DNA of 49,984 bases, from positions 1 to 49,984 of the forward strand of contig NZ_CAJYTI010000036.1 in NCBI RefSeq assembly GCF_913777625.1. Reading direction: 5' to 3'. Positions 37,279 through 47,203 of this stretch are shown here, one piece after another. A model generated the notes under the pieces. The model saw nothing but the letters and a program-made list of their open reading frames with translations, searched no databases and was not told the DNA's origin. This DNA comes from an uncultured Sphingomonas sp. GTDB lineage: Bacteria; Pseudomonadota; Alphaproteobacteria; Sphingomonadales; Sphingomonadaceae. Each line of letters opens with the position of its first letter. The stretch's first letter is position 1. Made by a program: the position numbers and the translations under genes.

Positions 37279-38343
37279 TCAGTTCGCGCCGCCGAACACG
37301 ATCTGCGCGCCGGCGACCAGCAAGTTCTGAACCGCCTGCGCCGACATCGTGCCGTTATAGGTGAAGTTCACCGTGGTCCCCTGCGGATTGCCGATCACCG
37401 TGAACTGCACGCCGGACAGGACGAAATAGGTGAACGCCGCCGTGAGCGCCGCCGTTACCGTGACCGTGCCGGTAAGGAAGGTGTTGGTCAGCAGCGCGGC
37501 CTCTCCCTCTTCCTCGGTTTCAGCATCGAGCGCTTCGGTGGTGTTCTTCCAGTAGACGGACTTGACCGTATCCTGCTGGATCTTGTTGGTGTCGATATAC
37601 GAAAGCGCCAGCAGCTGGGCGATGTCTTCGGTGCCGAGCAGGGAGAGGTTTTCCTTGAACAGCATCTGGGGCGGTTTGCCGGGGGTGACGCTCCAGGTCC
37701 CGTTGTTGAGGTACGTGACGGTGCAGGCATTGGCCGAGAAGGAGGTCGGCACGCTCACCTGCGCGGCATTGTTGCTGACTTGAGTCCAGTCCGCCAGCTC
37801 GGAATCACCGAAGCTGCCGGCGCTCACGTAGAAGCTGAGCTTCGGCGTCAGCGTGCGGGATTGGTTGGGCGACGGCGACCAGGTCATTCCCATGAAGCCC
37901 GATTCCGTCTCGATGCCGAACGATTGGTTGCTGAACCAGTTCAGCGCCTCGTTCTGCTCTTGATTGAACGGGTTCGTGACGATCTTCAGGCTCTTTGGCC
38001 CCACCGAACTGGAGTCGAGAGTCAGCGACGGCCCCATTTTTGGCGGGGCGTTTTCGTACTTGGCTTCCCAGATTTGCCCCAGATCCGCATTTTGCGAAAT
38101 GGACGAGTTGATCTGGACGTTGAGCCCGACGGCTTGATTACTGGCGCCGGCGGCCACGACATATTGTACCGGGATCGTGAAGGAATTGGTCGATGGGTCG
38201 TTCGAGCGGATCGCCAGCGAAGCGCTCGAATTGGCAAAAACATTCGGGTCCGAGGCGAGTTCCTGCGGGCGGGTCAGGAAGCACCAGAAGGTTTGTGTCG
38301 TCGAAGACTGATTCACGAGATAGATCGTGTAGTTGGTCGTCAT
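37279..38343 (-). CDS. Unknown protein A of lower-GC gene pair
   Basis: A protein of 354 residues, unlike any family I know. It is rich in Asn, Ser, Thr and Gln and should be mostly beta strand (opening NYTIYLVNQSSTTQTFWCFL; later FTIPVQYVVAAG, PKLSFYVSAGSF). There is no signal peptide. The end has a Glu-rich stretch (EALDAETEEEGEAALL), then a hydrophobic segment (VTVTAALTAAFTYFVLSGVQF). The start ATG 38343 has a GGAGAGGG site just upstream; a further ATG is at 38355. Three 60-base lines I counted in it are 53, 55 and 60% G+C, against 73% for one in the next gene, which suggests acquisition by transfer. Confidence 0.65.
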   Translation of the reverse strand: MTTNYTIYLVNQSSTTQTFWCFLTRPQELASDPNVFANSSASLAIRSNDPSTNSFTIPVQYVVAAGASNQAVGLNVQINSSISQNADLGQIWEAKYENAPPKMGPSLTLDSSSVGPKSLKIVTNPFNQEQNEALNWFSNQSFGIETESGFMGMTWSPSPNQSRTLTPKLSFYVSAGSFGDSELADWTQVSNNAAQVSVPTSFSANACTVTYLNNGTWSVTPGKPPQMLFKENLSLLGTEDIAQLLALSYIDTNKIQQDTVKSVYWKNTTEALDAETEEEGEAALLTNTFLTGTVTVTAALTAAFTYFVLSGVQFTVIGNPQGTTVNFTYNGTMSAQAVQNLLVAGAQIVFGGAN

Positions 38344-38637
38344 GTCCCTCTCCATGTCTATGGCGGCATGTGTGGCCGTAATCTTCAGGAACGACAAAGG
38401 TGTTCGAAGAAAATGGTCGCACATAACTTGGATTGATTTGTTTTTATGGGCGACCGATTCGCAGTATCTCTTGCGCGATTGTGGCATACGCCCGAAGCTG
38501 CGGCCGCGGTATGCAGGTTTGATCCATCCTGAACGAGGTGCGGGTCACGTGTCGCCATTTCGGTGGAACCGGCAGGCGCGCCGCCGGGGGCGCTTGCGGA
38601 CTTGCCGCGCGATAGCGGAAAGGATTAGGCGGCGGGC

Positions 38638-39669
38638 ATGAACGCACTTTCTTCGATCGGCGCCGAGCGCCTGGCCCGCCGCATGGCGCGCGGCTGCGAC
38701 TTCCTGGGCAGCGAGACCGCCATCCTCGGCGGCGCGATGTCCTGGGTGTCCGAGCGCAACCTCGTCGCTGCCATCTCGAACGCCGGCGGCTTCGGCGTGA
38801 TCGCGTGCGGCGCGATGAGCCCCGAACTGCTCGACGCGGAAATCGCCGCGACCAAGGCGCTGACCGCGAAGCCCTTCGGCGTGAACCTGATCACCATGCA
38901 CCCGCAGCTGTTCGAGCTGATCGACGTGTGCGGGAAGCACGGCGTCGGCCATGTCGTGCTCGCGGGCGGGCTGCCGCCGGCGGGGTCGCTCGATGCGATC
39001 AAGGGCCACGGCGCCAAGCTGATCTGCTTCGCGCCGGCGCTGAGCCTTGCCAAGAAGCTGATCCGCTCGGGTGTCGACGCGCTCGTCGTGGAGGGCATGG
39101 AAGCCGGCGGCCATATCGGCCCGGTCTCGACCAGCGTGCTGGCGCAGGAGATCCTGCCCGAGGTGGCGAGCCAGGTCCCCGTGTTCGTCGCCGGCGGCAT
39201 CGGCCGGGGCGAGGCGATTGCCGGCTATCTCGACATGGGCGCGGCGGGCGTCCAGCTCGGCACCCGCTTTGCCGCGGCGACCGAGAGCATCGCGCACGCC
39301 AATTTCAAGAAGGCATTCATCCGCGCCTCCGCCCGCGACGCGATCGCCAGCGTGCAGATCGATCCGCGCCTGCCGGTGATACCGGTGCGCGCGCTCAAGA
39401 ATGCCGGCGGCGAGCTGTTCACCGCCAAGCAGCGCGAAGTGGCGCAGGCGCTGGACCAGGGCGGCATCGAAATGGCCGAGGCGCAGCTGCAGATCGAGCA
39501 TTACTGGGCGGGCGCGCTGCGCCGCGCGGTGATCGACGGCGATGTCGAGCATGGCAGCGTGATGGCCGGCCAGTCGGTCGGCATGGTCACTAAGGAAGAG
39601 CCGGTGGCGACGATTATCTCAACGCTGATGGCCGAAGCTGCGCACGCGCTGGAGAAGCGGGCGGCGTAA
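38638..39669 (+). CDS. Nitronate monooxygenase/2-nitropropane dioxygenase-like flavoprotein
   Basis: A TIM-barrel FMN enzyme of 343 residues in the NMO/FabK family, with the opening LGSETAILGGAMSWVSERNLVAAISNAGGFGVI, the LVVEGMEAGGHIGP loop, VPVFVAGGIGRGEAIAGYLDMGAAGVQLGTRF for flavin phosphate, and a family-like C-terminus. It may oxidise propionate-3-nitronate or similar nitronates, or act as an enoyl reductase-like protein. It lies between the unknown gene pair and ptsP. The upstream 294 bases hold an AT-rich stretch and no gene that I can support. Confidence 0.85.
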   Translation: MNALSSIGAERLARRMARGCDFLGSETAILGGAMSWVSERNLVAAISNAGGFGVIACGAMSPELLDAEIAATKALTAKPFGVNLITMHPQLFELIDVCGKHGVGHVVLAGGLPPAGSLDAIKGHGAKLICFAPALSLAKKLIRSGVDALVVEGMEAGGHIGPVSTSVLAQEILPEVASQVPVFVAGGIGRGEAIAGYLDMGAAGVQLGTRFAAATESIAHANFKKAFIRASARDAIASVQIDPRLPVIPVRALKNAGGELFTAKQREVAQALDQGGIEMAEAQLQIEHYWAGALRRAVIDGDVEHGSVMAGQSVGMVTKEEPVATIISTLMAEAAHALEKRAA

Positions 39670-39695
39670 GACTGCGCGCGCTCCACAAACCCATC

Positions 39696-39790
39696 GTCCT
39701 CCCCGCGAAGGCGGGGATCCATTGGCGCTGAATCCGCGGTTCCTGCCCCCAGCGTTCTGGCACATGGATTCCCGCCTTCGCGGGAATGAC
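39696..39790. repeat. REPIN-type inverted repeat, copy 2
   Basis: Arms 39696-39723 and 39763-39790 are inverted copies matching at 24 of 28 positions; each contains a hairpin (CCCCGCGAAGGCGGGG type). Total length is 95 bases, one more than the copy at 9015-9108, with the same arm ends (GTC...ATCCATT). It lies between the NMO-like gene and ptsP. Confidence 0.8.
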
Positions 39791-39904
39791 GGTGGTTGGT
39801 TTGGCGCATATTCTCTGCTTTCCGCAGCGTCCGCGGTTCCGCTTTCGCGCTTTTGCCGCGCACGCGGCTTGGCGCGGGTGCGCACAATCTGTTAGCGCTG
39901 TCCT

Positions 39905-42181
39905 ATGGCCCTGACCGCTGCCGCCTCCGCCCGGGAAATCCTCACCCGCCTTCATGACCTGATGGCGAAACGGCTGCCGGTCCAGTCGAAGCTCAACGCC
40001 GTCGCCAACATCATCGGCGAGGCGCTGCACAGCGAGGTCTGCTCGATCTATCTCCTCCGCGAAGGCGCGCTGGAGCTGTTCGCGACGCGCGGGCTGAAGC
40101 AGGAGGCGGTGCACGTCACCAAGCTGGGGATGGGAGAGGGGCTGGTCGGCACCATCGCTGCCCATGTCGAGACGCTCAACCTCGACGAGGCGACCAGTCA
40201 CCCGAACTTCGTCCACAACCCCGAGACGGGCGAAGACCGCTTCCACAGCTTCGCCGGCGTGCCGATCATCCGGCGCGAGCGGGCGGTGGGGGTGCTCGCC
40301 GTCCAGCATGTCGACCCGCGGCGCTATGCCGATATCGAGATCGAGGCGCTGCAGACGGTCGCGATGGTGCTCTCCGAACTGATCGCCAATGCCGAGCTGA
40401 TCGATGCCGCGGGCGGCACCTCGACGCGGCTCCAGCCGACCACCGCCGGCACGATCCGCGGCTTCCGGCTGGTCGAGGGCATGGCCCGCGGCGTGGCGGT
40501 GTTCCACCAGCCACGCATCGTCATCGAGCATACCGTCGCCGAGGACACCGAGGCCGAGCGCCACCGCGTCTATGCCGCGTTCGACAAGATGCGCGAGCAG
40601 ATCGACCGCATGACCAGCCAGGCCGAATTCGGCGTCGGCGGCGAGCATGAGGAGATCCTCGCCACCTACAAGATGTTCGCCTATGACGAGGGCTGGAGCC
40701 GTCGCATCAACGAGGCGATCGATTCCGGCCTGACCGCCGAGGCGGCGATCGAGCGCGTCCAGCAGCGCACCCGCCAGCGGATGCGCGAGATCGACGATCC
40801 GCTGCTCCGCGACCGGATGCACGATCTGGAGGACCTCTCCAACCGGCTGCTGCGCATCGTCTCGGGCCAGCTCGGCACCGCCGCGCAACTGGGCCTGCGC
40901 CAGGATTCGATCCTGATCGCGCGCAACCTGGGGCCGGCCGAGCTGCTCGAATATGACCGCCGACGGCTCAAGGGCGTGGTGCTCGAGGAGGGCTCGCTCA
41001 CCGCCCATGTCACCATCGTCGCGCGCGCCATGGGGGTGCCGGTGCTCGGCCGCGTCCGCGACGTGCGCCGCGAAGTGGCCGAGGGCGACCTGCTGCTGCT
41101 CGACGTGGGCGAGGAAAGCGTGTTCGTCCGCCCCTCGCTGGCGATGGAGGAGGCGTTCGAGGCCAAGCTCGCGCTCAGCCAGAAGCGCCGCGCCGCGTTC
41201 GCCCAGCTCAAGAACGTCGCGCCGGTCACCCAGGACGGGCACCGGGTGACGGTGATGGTCAATGCCGGGCTGCGCGACGACGTCTCGGCGCTCGACCTGA
41301 CCGGCGCGGACGGCATCGGCCTGTTCCGCACCGAATTCCAGTTCCTCGTCTCCGCCACCCTGCCGCAACGCGAAGCCCAGCGGCGCCTGTACCGCGACGT
41401 GCTGGAGGCGGCGGGCGATCGGCCGGTGGTGTTCCGCACGGTCGACATCGGCGGCGACAAGGCGCTGCCGTACCTGAACCATGACGAGGATGGCGAGGAA
41501 GAGAACCCCGCCATGGGCTGGCGCGCGCTGCGCCTCGCGCTCGATCGCGACGGCCTGATGAAGGCGCAGGCGCGCGCGCTGATCGAGGCGGCGGCAGGGC
41601 GGACGCTCAACGTGATGTTCCCGATGGTTTCCGAACCCTGGGAGTTCGACGAGGCGCGGGCGCTGTTCGAGGCGCAGCATAGCTGGCTCGCTGCGCGCGG
41701 GCGCAAGATGCCGACCGAGATCCGCTACGGCGCGATGCTCGAAGTGCCGGCGCTTGCCGAAGTGCTCGACGTGCTGTTGCCCAAGCTGCAGTTCCTGTCG
41801 ATCGGCACCAACGACCTGACCCAGTTCCTGTTCGCCGCCGATCGCGCGCATCCCAAGCTTGCCCTGCGCTATGACTGGCTGAGCCCGGCGATTCTGCGCT
41901 TCCTCAAGCGGGTGAGCGACGCGGCGCGTGCGGCCAACGTGCCGGTGGCGGTGTGCGGCGAGATGGGCGGGCGGCCGCTGGAGGCGCTGGCGCTGATCGG
42001 GCTCGGCATCGATCGCCTGTCGATCACGCCGGCCGCGGTGGGGCCGATCAAGGCGATGCTCCGCTCGCTCGATCGCGGCGCGGTGATGGAAGCGATGACG
42101 GCCATGCTGGCGCACCCGCAGGGCACGCTGCGCGACGAACTCACCGCCTGGGCGGAGTCCCAGGGGGTCGAGCTGGCCTGA
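39905..42181 (+). CDS. ptsP: PEP-protein phosphotransferase PtsP (EI-Ntr)
   Basis: The first enzyme of the nitrogen-type phosphotransferase system: it takes phosphate from PEP and passes it to NPr and EIIA-Ntr, a regulatory chain. The 758 residues comprise an N-terminal GAF domain (about 5-165), the HPr-binding domain, the phospho-His domain with His368 in GSLTAHVTIVARAMGVP, and the PEP barrel (GIGLFRTEFQFL; FLSIGTNDLTQF; active-site Cys in VCGEMGG). The adjacent lysC-ptsP order is usual in Alphaproteobacteria, here interrupted by the unknown gene pair and NMO-like gene. Confidence 0.96.
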   Translation: MALTAAASAREILTRLHDLMAKRLPVQSKLNAVANIIGEALHSEVCSIYLLREGALELFATRGLKQEAVHVTKLGMGEGLVGTIAAHVETLNLDEATSHPNFVHNPETGEDRFHSFAGVPIIRRERAVGVLAVQHVDPRRYADIEIEALQTVAMVLSELIANAELIDAAGGTSTRLQPTTAGTIRGFRLVEGMARGVAVFHQPRIVIEHTVAEDTEAERHRVYAAFDKMREQIDRMTSQAEFGVGGEHEEILATYKMFAYDEGWSRRINEAIDSGLTAEAAIERVQQRTRQRMREIDDPLLRDRMHDLEDLSNRLLRIVSGQLGTAAQLGLRQDSILIARNLGPAELLEYDRRRLKGVVLEEGSLTAHVTIVARAMGVPVLGRVRDVRREVAEGDLLLLDVGEESVFVRPSLAMEEAFEAKLALSQKRRAAFAQLKNVAPVTQDGHRVTVMVNAGLRDDVSALDLTGADGIGLFRTEFQFLVSATLPQREAQRRLYRDVLEAAGDRPVVFRTVDIGGDKALPYLNHDEDGEEENPAMGWRALRLALDRDGLMKAQARALIEAAAGRTLNVMFPMVSEPWEFDEARALFEAQHSWLAARGRKMPTEIRYGAMLEVPALAEVLDVLLPKLQFLSIGTNDLTQFLFAADRAHPKLALRYDWLSPAILRFLKRVSDAARAANVPVAVCGEMGGRPLEALALIGLGIDRLSITPAAVGPIKAMLRSLDRGAVMEAMTAMLAHPQGTLRDELTAWAESQGVELA

Positions 42182-42293
42182 TCCGACGACGGAATGATTT
42201 CGCCGCGGCGTTGACAGCAGCGGCACCCCGGGGGCATCCCCTGCACGACAAGGCGAGCGACCCAGGGGTCCAACGCGCTCGCCGGAGGAAAGA

Positions 42294-43232
42294 ATGCAAG
42301 GCGATACGCCCGACGATTCCGGCCAGACGGCTGCCCGCCCCGGCGAACGGCTCCGTGCCGCGCGCGAGGCACTGGGGCTGGATCTCACCGAGATCGCCGC
42401 CCGCACCCGCATTCCGCAGCGCCATCTCGAGGCGATCGAGGAAGGCACCTATAGCGGTCTGCCGTCGATCACCTATGCCAGCGGCTTCGCCAAGGCCTAT
42501 GCCCGCGCCGTCGATGCCGACGAGGTGGCGATCGCCCGCGACGTCCGCGCCGAGCTCGGCCAGATCGAGCGTCCGGCGATCACCCCCGAATATCCGGTGC
42601 AGGAGCCGTCACGCGCCGCCCCCGGCGGGGTCGTGTGGCTGGGCGTGATCGTCGCGGTGCTGCTCGTCGCGGGCATCGGCATCTGGTACGGCACCAACTG
42701 GTTCCGCGGCGGCGCGAGTCAGGGCGATGGCATTGCGCAGCAGATCGAGCCGACGCCCACGCCGACGGCGGCGGCGCCCGCTCCGGCGCCGAGCCCGACC
42801 GTCCCGGCGGTGGAGCACGTCACCCTTGTCGCGCGCGGGCCCGCGTGGATCCGGATCACCGATGCTACCGGCAAGAAGCTGGCGGAGAAGGAACTGGCCG
42901 CCGGCGATCGCTACGAAGTGCCCGACGACGCCGATCATCCCCGCATCCGCACCGGCCGGCCGGACCAGCTGCAGGTGCTGCTGAACGGCAGCGAAGTCGC
43001 GCCGCTCGGCACCGAAGTGAAGGTGGTCGAGGCCGAGCTGACCTCGGCGGCACTGCGTGCCCGCGGCCAGCCCATGGCGACGCCGTCGCCCACCCCGAGC
43101 GCCAGCGCCGCGCCGGTGGTGCGCGAGCGTCCGCTGCGTCGCCGTCCGCGCACGGACGGGACCGATGCCGCCGTGCCGCCGGCCGCCTCCACCGGCGGCA
43201 CGACCCCAGGCGGCGACACGCCGAATCCCTGA
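42294..43232 (+). CDS. RodZ-like cell-shape protein
   Basis: A 312-residue membrane protein built as RodZ: an N-terminal helix-turn-helix (GERLRAAREALGLDLTEIAARTRIPQRHLEAIEEG..., about 17-80), one transmembrane helix near 112-133, a Pro/Thr/Ala linker, a periplasmic DUF4115 beta-domain (VTLVARGPAWIRITDATGKKL...), and a Pro/Ser-rich tail. RodZ links MreB to the rod-shape elongation machine. The ribosome site GGAGGAAAG precedes the ATG. It lies 112 bases after ptsP and 83 before cpoB. Confidence 0.88.
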   Translation: MQGDTPDDSGQTAARPGERLRAAREALGLDLTEIAARTRIPQRHLEAIEEGTYSGLPSITYASGFAKAYARAVDADEVAIARDVRAELGQIERPAITPEYPVQEPSRAAPGGVVWLGVIVAVLLVAGIGIWYGTNWFRGGASQGDGIAQQIEPTPTPTAAAPAPAPSPTVPAVEHVTLVARGPAWIRITDATGKKLAEKELAAGDRYEVPDDADHPRIRTGRPDQLQVLLNGSEVAPLGTEVKVVEAELTSAALRARGQPMATPSPTPSASAAPVVRERPLRRRPRTDGTDAAVPPAASTGGTTPGGDTPNP

Positions 43233-43315
43233 GGGGCTGGCGCGAGCGGGCGCCGCTTGGCTATAGCGGCGCCACGCCTCCGCTTCCCCGGGAGGCGCTG
43301 AGGGAATCTTCGACG

Positions 43316-44230
43316 ATGCGTATTGCTCTCGCTGCGGCACTGGCCTTTGCCGCGTTCGGCTTCACCGGCACCGCCCAGGCGCAGACCCAGGGTGCCAGCG
43401 TCGACCAGCGGGTCGACAAGCTGGAGCGCGAGATGCGCGCTGTGCAGCGCAAGGTCTTCCCCGGCGGCGCCGGCATGACCGTCGAGCCGCAGATCACCCA
43501 GCAGGTGGACAATACCCCGCCGGGCGTGCCCGCGACGACGCCGCTCGCCGATCTCACCCAGCGCGTCGCCGCGCTGGAGAGCCAGATCCAGACCATGACC
43601 GGGCAGATCGAGCAGAACCAGTATCGCCTGCGCCAGCTGGAAGAGGCGTTCGGCGCCTACAAGGCCGCGACGGATGCACGCCTGAAGACGCTGGAGACGC
43701 CGCCGGCCCCGGCGTCCACCGACGCCGCGCCGAGCGATGGCGATGTCGCCGCTTCGGGTGATTCCGCGCCTGCCACGCCCAAGCCGGCCGGGGACCGCGC
43801 CGCGAAGGTCGCCGCCGTCCAGAAGCCGAGCACGGGCGACGCGGGCGAGGATCTGTACCTGTACGGCTACCGCCTGTGGCAGGCGAAGTTCTACCCGGAA
43901 TCGGCCAAGGTGCTCGAGCAGTACAAGGCCAAGTTCCCCACCGGCAAGCGCGCCAGCTTCGCGCGCAACCTGCTCGGCCGTGCCTATCTGGACGACAACA
44001 AGCCGAGCCTTGCCGCGGTCGCGCTCTACGAGAACTACACCAAGGACCCGAACGGCGAGCGCGCGCCGGACAGCCTCTATTATCTCGCCCAGGCGCTGGT
44101 GAAGCTGAAGAAGCCGGCCAATGAGGTCTGCAAGGTCTATGACGAGCTGGACAAGGTCTATGGCGCGTCGCTCTCGGCCGAGATGAAGGCGGGCGTCGCC
44201 AAGGGCCGTGCGGATCAGCGCTGCAAGTGA
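43316..44230 (+). CDS. cpoB: Cell division coordinator CpoB (YbgF)
   Basis: A periplasmic 304-residue protein: signal peptide MRIALAAALAFAAFGFTGTAQA, two coiled-coil segments (about 25-45 and 82-116), a Pro/Ala linker, and C-terminal TPR repeats (DLYLYGYRLWQAKFYPESAKVLEQY; NLLGRAYLDDNKPSLAA; DSLYYLAQALVKLKKP). CpoB tunes PBP1B and Tol-Pal during constriction. tolQRAB-pal, its usual upstream neighbours, are not here. tilS and ftsH follow, as in many Alphaproteobacteria. Its end overlaps the tilS start by 23 bases. Confidence 0.92.
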   Translation: MRIALAAALAFAAFGFTGTAQAQTQGASVDQRVDKLEREMRAVQRKVFPGGAGMTVEPQITQQVDNTPPGVPATTPLADLTQRVAALESQIQTMTGQIEQNQYRLRQLEEAFGAYKAATDARLKTLETPPAPASTDAAPSDGDVAASGDSAPATPKPAGDRAAKVAAVQKPSTGDAGEDLYLYGYRLWQAKFYPESAKVLEQYKAKFPTGKRASFARNLLGRAYLDDNKPSLAAVALYENYTKDPNGERAPDSLYYLAQALVKLKKPANEVCKVYDELDKVYGASLSAEMKAGVAKGRADQRCK

Positions 44231-45224
44231 CGCGTCGCTGATCGACGCGCTGTCGGGCGAGGACATCGCCCGCTTCACCGCCGATTGGCTCGCGCTCGCA
44301 GGCCGGGCGCCGACCGCCGCCGAACCGTTGGGCATCGCCGTTTCCGGCGGCGCCGACAGCCTGGCGCTGCTGCTCCTCGCCCGCGCTGCGTTCCCAGGCG
44401 CAGTGATCGCCGCGACCGTCGATCACGGGCTGCGGGCGGAGTCGGCCGAGGAGGCGGCGTTCGTCGGAACGATCTGCGCGCGGATCGCTGTTCCGCACGC
44501 GATTTTGCCGCCTCGCCCGGAGATGCTCGCCGCCGGCAACCTGCAGGATCGTGCGCGGGCGATGCGCTATCGCAGCCTGGCCGACTGGGCCGAGGCGGCA
44601 GGTGCCCCCTGGGTGGCCGTGGCGCACCAGCAGGACGATCTTGCCGAAACCTTCCTGCTGCGCGCCCGACGCGGGGCAGGGCTGGGCGGGCTCGCGGCAA
44701 TGCTGCCGTGTCGCCCGCTGCGAAAGGGCGAGCCTGCGCCGCTCCTGGTCCGCCCGTTGCTCGCCTGGTCGCGTGCCGAGCTTGCCGGGCGAGTCGCGGG
44801 TGCCGGAATCGAACCGGTAGAGGATCCTTCGAATCGCCACCCGCGCTTCGATCGCAGCCGGATGCGCGCATTGCTCACGGAAACGCCGGAACTACCGCGC
44901 GCACGGCTGGCGCTCGCCGCCGCCAATCTTCGCGACGCGGAGGCGGCGCTCGTCTGGGTGGCCGAGCGCGAATGGGCGGCGCGCGCCCGAATCGCTGGCG
45001 GCGAGGTGATGCTGGATCCCGCCGATCTGCCGCGCGAACTACGCCGCCGGCTCGTCGCGCGCGCGCTCGCGATGGTGGCGGACGCCGCGGCCCCGCGCGG
45101 TTCCGGGCTTGACCGGTTGATCGCCGCAGTCGATGCCGGGCGGGTAGCGACATTGGCCGGAGTCGTGGTGCGGCCGGGGACCCGCTGGCACTTTGCGCCG
45201 GCACCTCCGCATCGATCACGCTGA
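44208..45224 (+). CDS. tilS: tRNA(Ile)-lysidine synthase
   Basis: Converts the wobble C of the tRNA-Ile CAU anticodon to lysidine, so it reads AUA only. It has 338 residues, with the PP-loop ATPase motif SGGADS at 46-51, VDHGLR near 72, and HQQDDLAETFLLR. It is a short form without the full C-terminal domains of E. coli TilS, usual for Alphaproteobacteria. The start is a GTG 23 bases inside cpoB; later starts would cut the first helix. ftsH begins 68 bases after the stop. Confidence 0.93.
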   Translation: MRISAASDASLIDALSGEDIARFTADWLALAGRAPTAAEPLGIAVSGGADSLALLLLARAAFPGAVIAATVDHGLRAESAEEAAFVGTICARIAVPHAILPPRPEMLAAGNLQDRARAMRYRSLADWAEAAGAPWVAVAHQQDDLAETFLLRARRGAGLGGLAAMLPCRPLRKGEPAPLLVRPLLAWSRAELAGRVAGAGIEPVEDPSNRHPRFDRSRMRALLTETPELPRARLALAAANLRDAEAALVWVAEREWAARARIAGGEVMLDPADLPRELRRRLVARALAMVADAAAPRGSGLDRLIAAVDAGRVATLAGVVVRPGTRWHFAPAPPHRSR

Positions 45225-45292
45225 TCGACGTTGTTCCATTGTCATTAACGCCGCCATGCCTATTTTAGGGCTGGAAAGGTACCGGGTACACG

Positions 45293-46184
<892 letters not shown>

Positions 46185-46190
<6 letters not shown>

Positions 46191-47087
46191 ATCCTGACGC
46201 CGGAGGTCTCGCTCCACTGGGACGGCAAGACACTCACCGAGGGCCCGGGTGCGACCAAGGCGGATGCGCCGGAGGGCGATCCGACCGAGGCGGTGTGGAA
46301 GACCTATTATGCCAGCATCTTCAACCCCGCCCGCGTGAAGATCGGCGCGATGCTGAAGGAGATGCCGCGCAAATACTGGAAAAACATGCCGGAAACCGCG
46401 TTGGTCTCGGAATTGATCGCAGGCGCGCAGGCGCGGGAGACGGGTATGATCGCGGCGGCCAAGACGGATGTGCGAACCGGGCGCGGCGGCAATGCGCAAA
46501 CAGCCTGGGCGGCGCTTCGCGACGAGGCGATGACCTGTACCCGCTGCCCGCTCCATGCGCCCGCGACCCAGACGGTATTCGGCGAGGGTCCGGTCGATGC
46601 CGCCTTGATGTTCGTCGGCGAACAGCCCGGCGACCAGGAGGATCTGGCGGGCCACCCCTTTGTCGGTCCGGCCGGACAAGTGTTCGACCGGGCGGTAGCC
46701 GAAGCGGGGATCGACCGCGCGACCGCTTACGTCACCAACGCGGTCAAGCATTTCAAATTCGAGCCGCGCGGCAAGCGCCGTATCCACAGCTCACCCAATG
46801 CCGGGGAAATCCAGGCGTGCCGCTGGTGGGTCGAGCAGGAACGCCTGCTGATCCAGCCGCAGGTGACGGTCGCGCTGGGCGCTACGGCGGCGCGTTCGCT
46901 GTTCGGCAAGGTCATGACCATCGGCCGCGAACGGGGCAAGCCCCTCACCCTACCCGATGGTGGCACCGCCTTCATCACCGTCCATCCGAGCTATTTGCTC
47001 CGCCTACCCGACCCGGCGGCGAAGGAGGTGGAATATGCGCGGTTCGTCGAGGACCTGAAACTCGCGGCGCAAGCCCTGTTGGGCTGA
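46185..47087 (+). pseudogene. DUF4130-UdgX fusion, C-terminal part only
   Basis: About 300 residues of a uracil-DNA glycosylase-like protein of the UdgX type with part of its N-terminal DUF4130 domain (WSILTPEV...WKTYYASIFNPARVK...MPRKYWKNMPE). The UdgX domain is complete: GEQPGDQEDLAGHPFVGPAG (start near nt 46617), the KRRIH loop at 46773-46787 whose His becomes covalently linked to DNA in UdgX, and TVHPSYLLR. The N-terminal half expected of such fusions (roughly 480-500 residues) is absent because the DNA upstream is ftsH. No start codon fits; a GTG at 46293 would give an isolated 264-residue product. Confidence 0.85.
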
Positions 47088-47164
47088 CCGTTGTCGCCTC
47101 TCGGCTGTTACGATCACGGCACCCACGTCTTCTGGGCTTCAGCCCCCTGCTGAGCATGGGCGGC

Positions 47165-47192
47165 AAAAAGGCCGGACACTCGGTGCCCGGCC
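47165..47192 (-). terminator. Rho-independent terminator of the metallothionein operon
   Basis: On the minus strand, a ten-pair stem GGCCGGGCAC/GTGTCCGGCC (one G-U pair, three-base loop) is followed at once by five T residues. It starts 11 bases after the metallothionein stop. Confidence 0.9.
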
Positions 47193-47203
47193 TCCCGGCA
47201 CCA

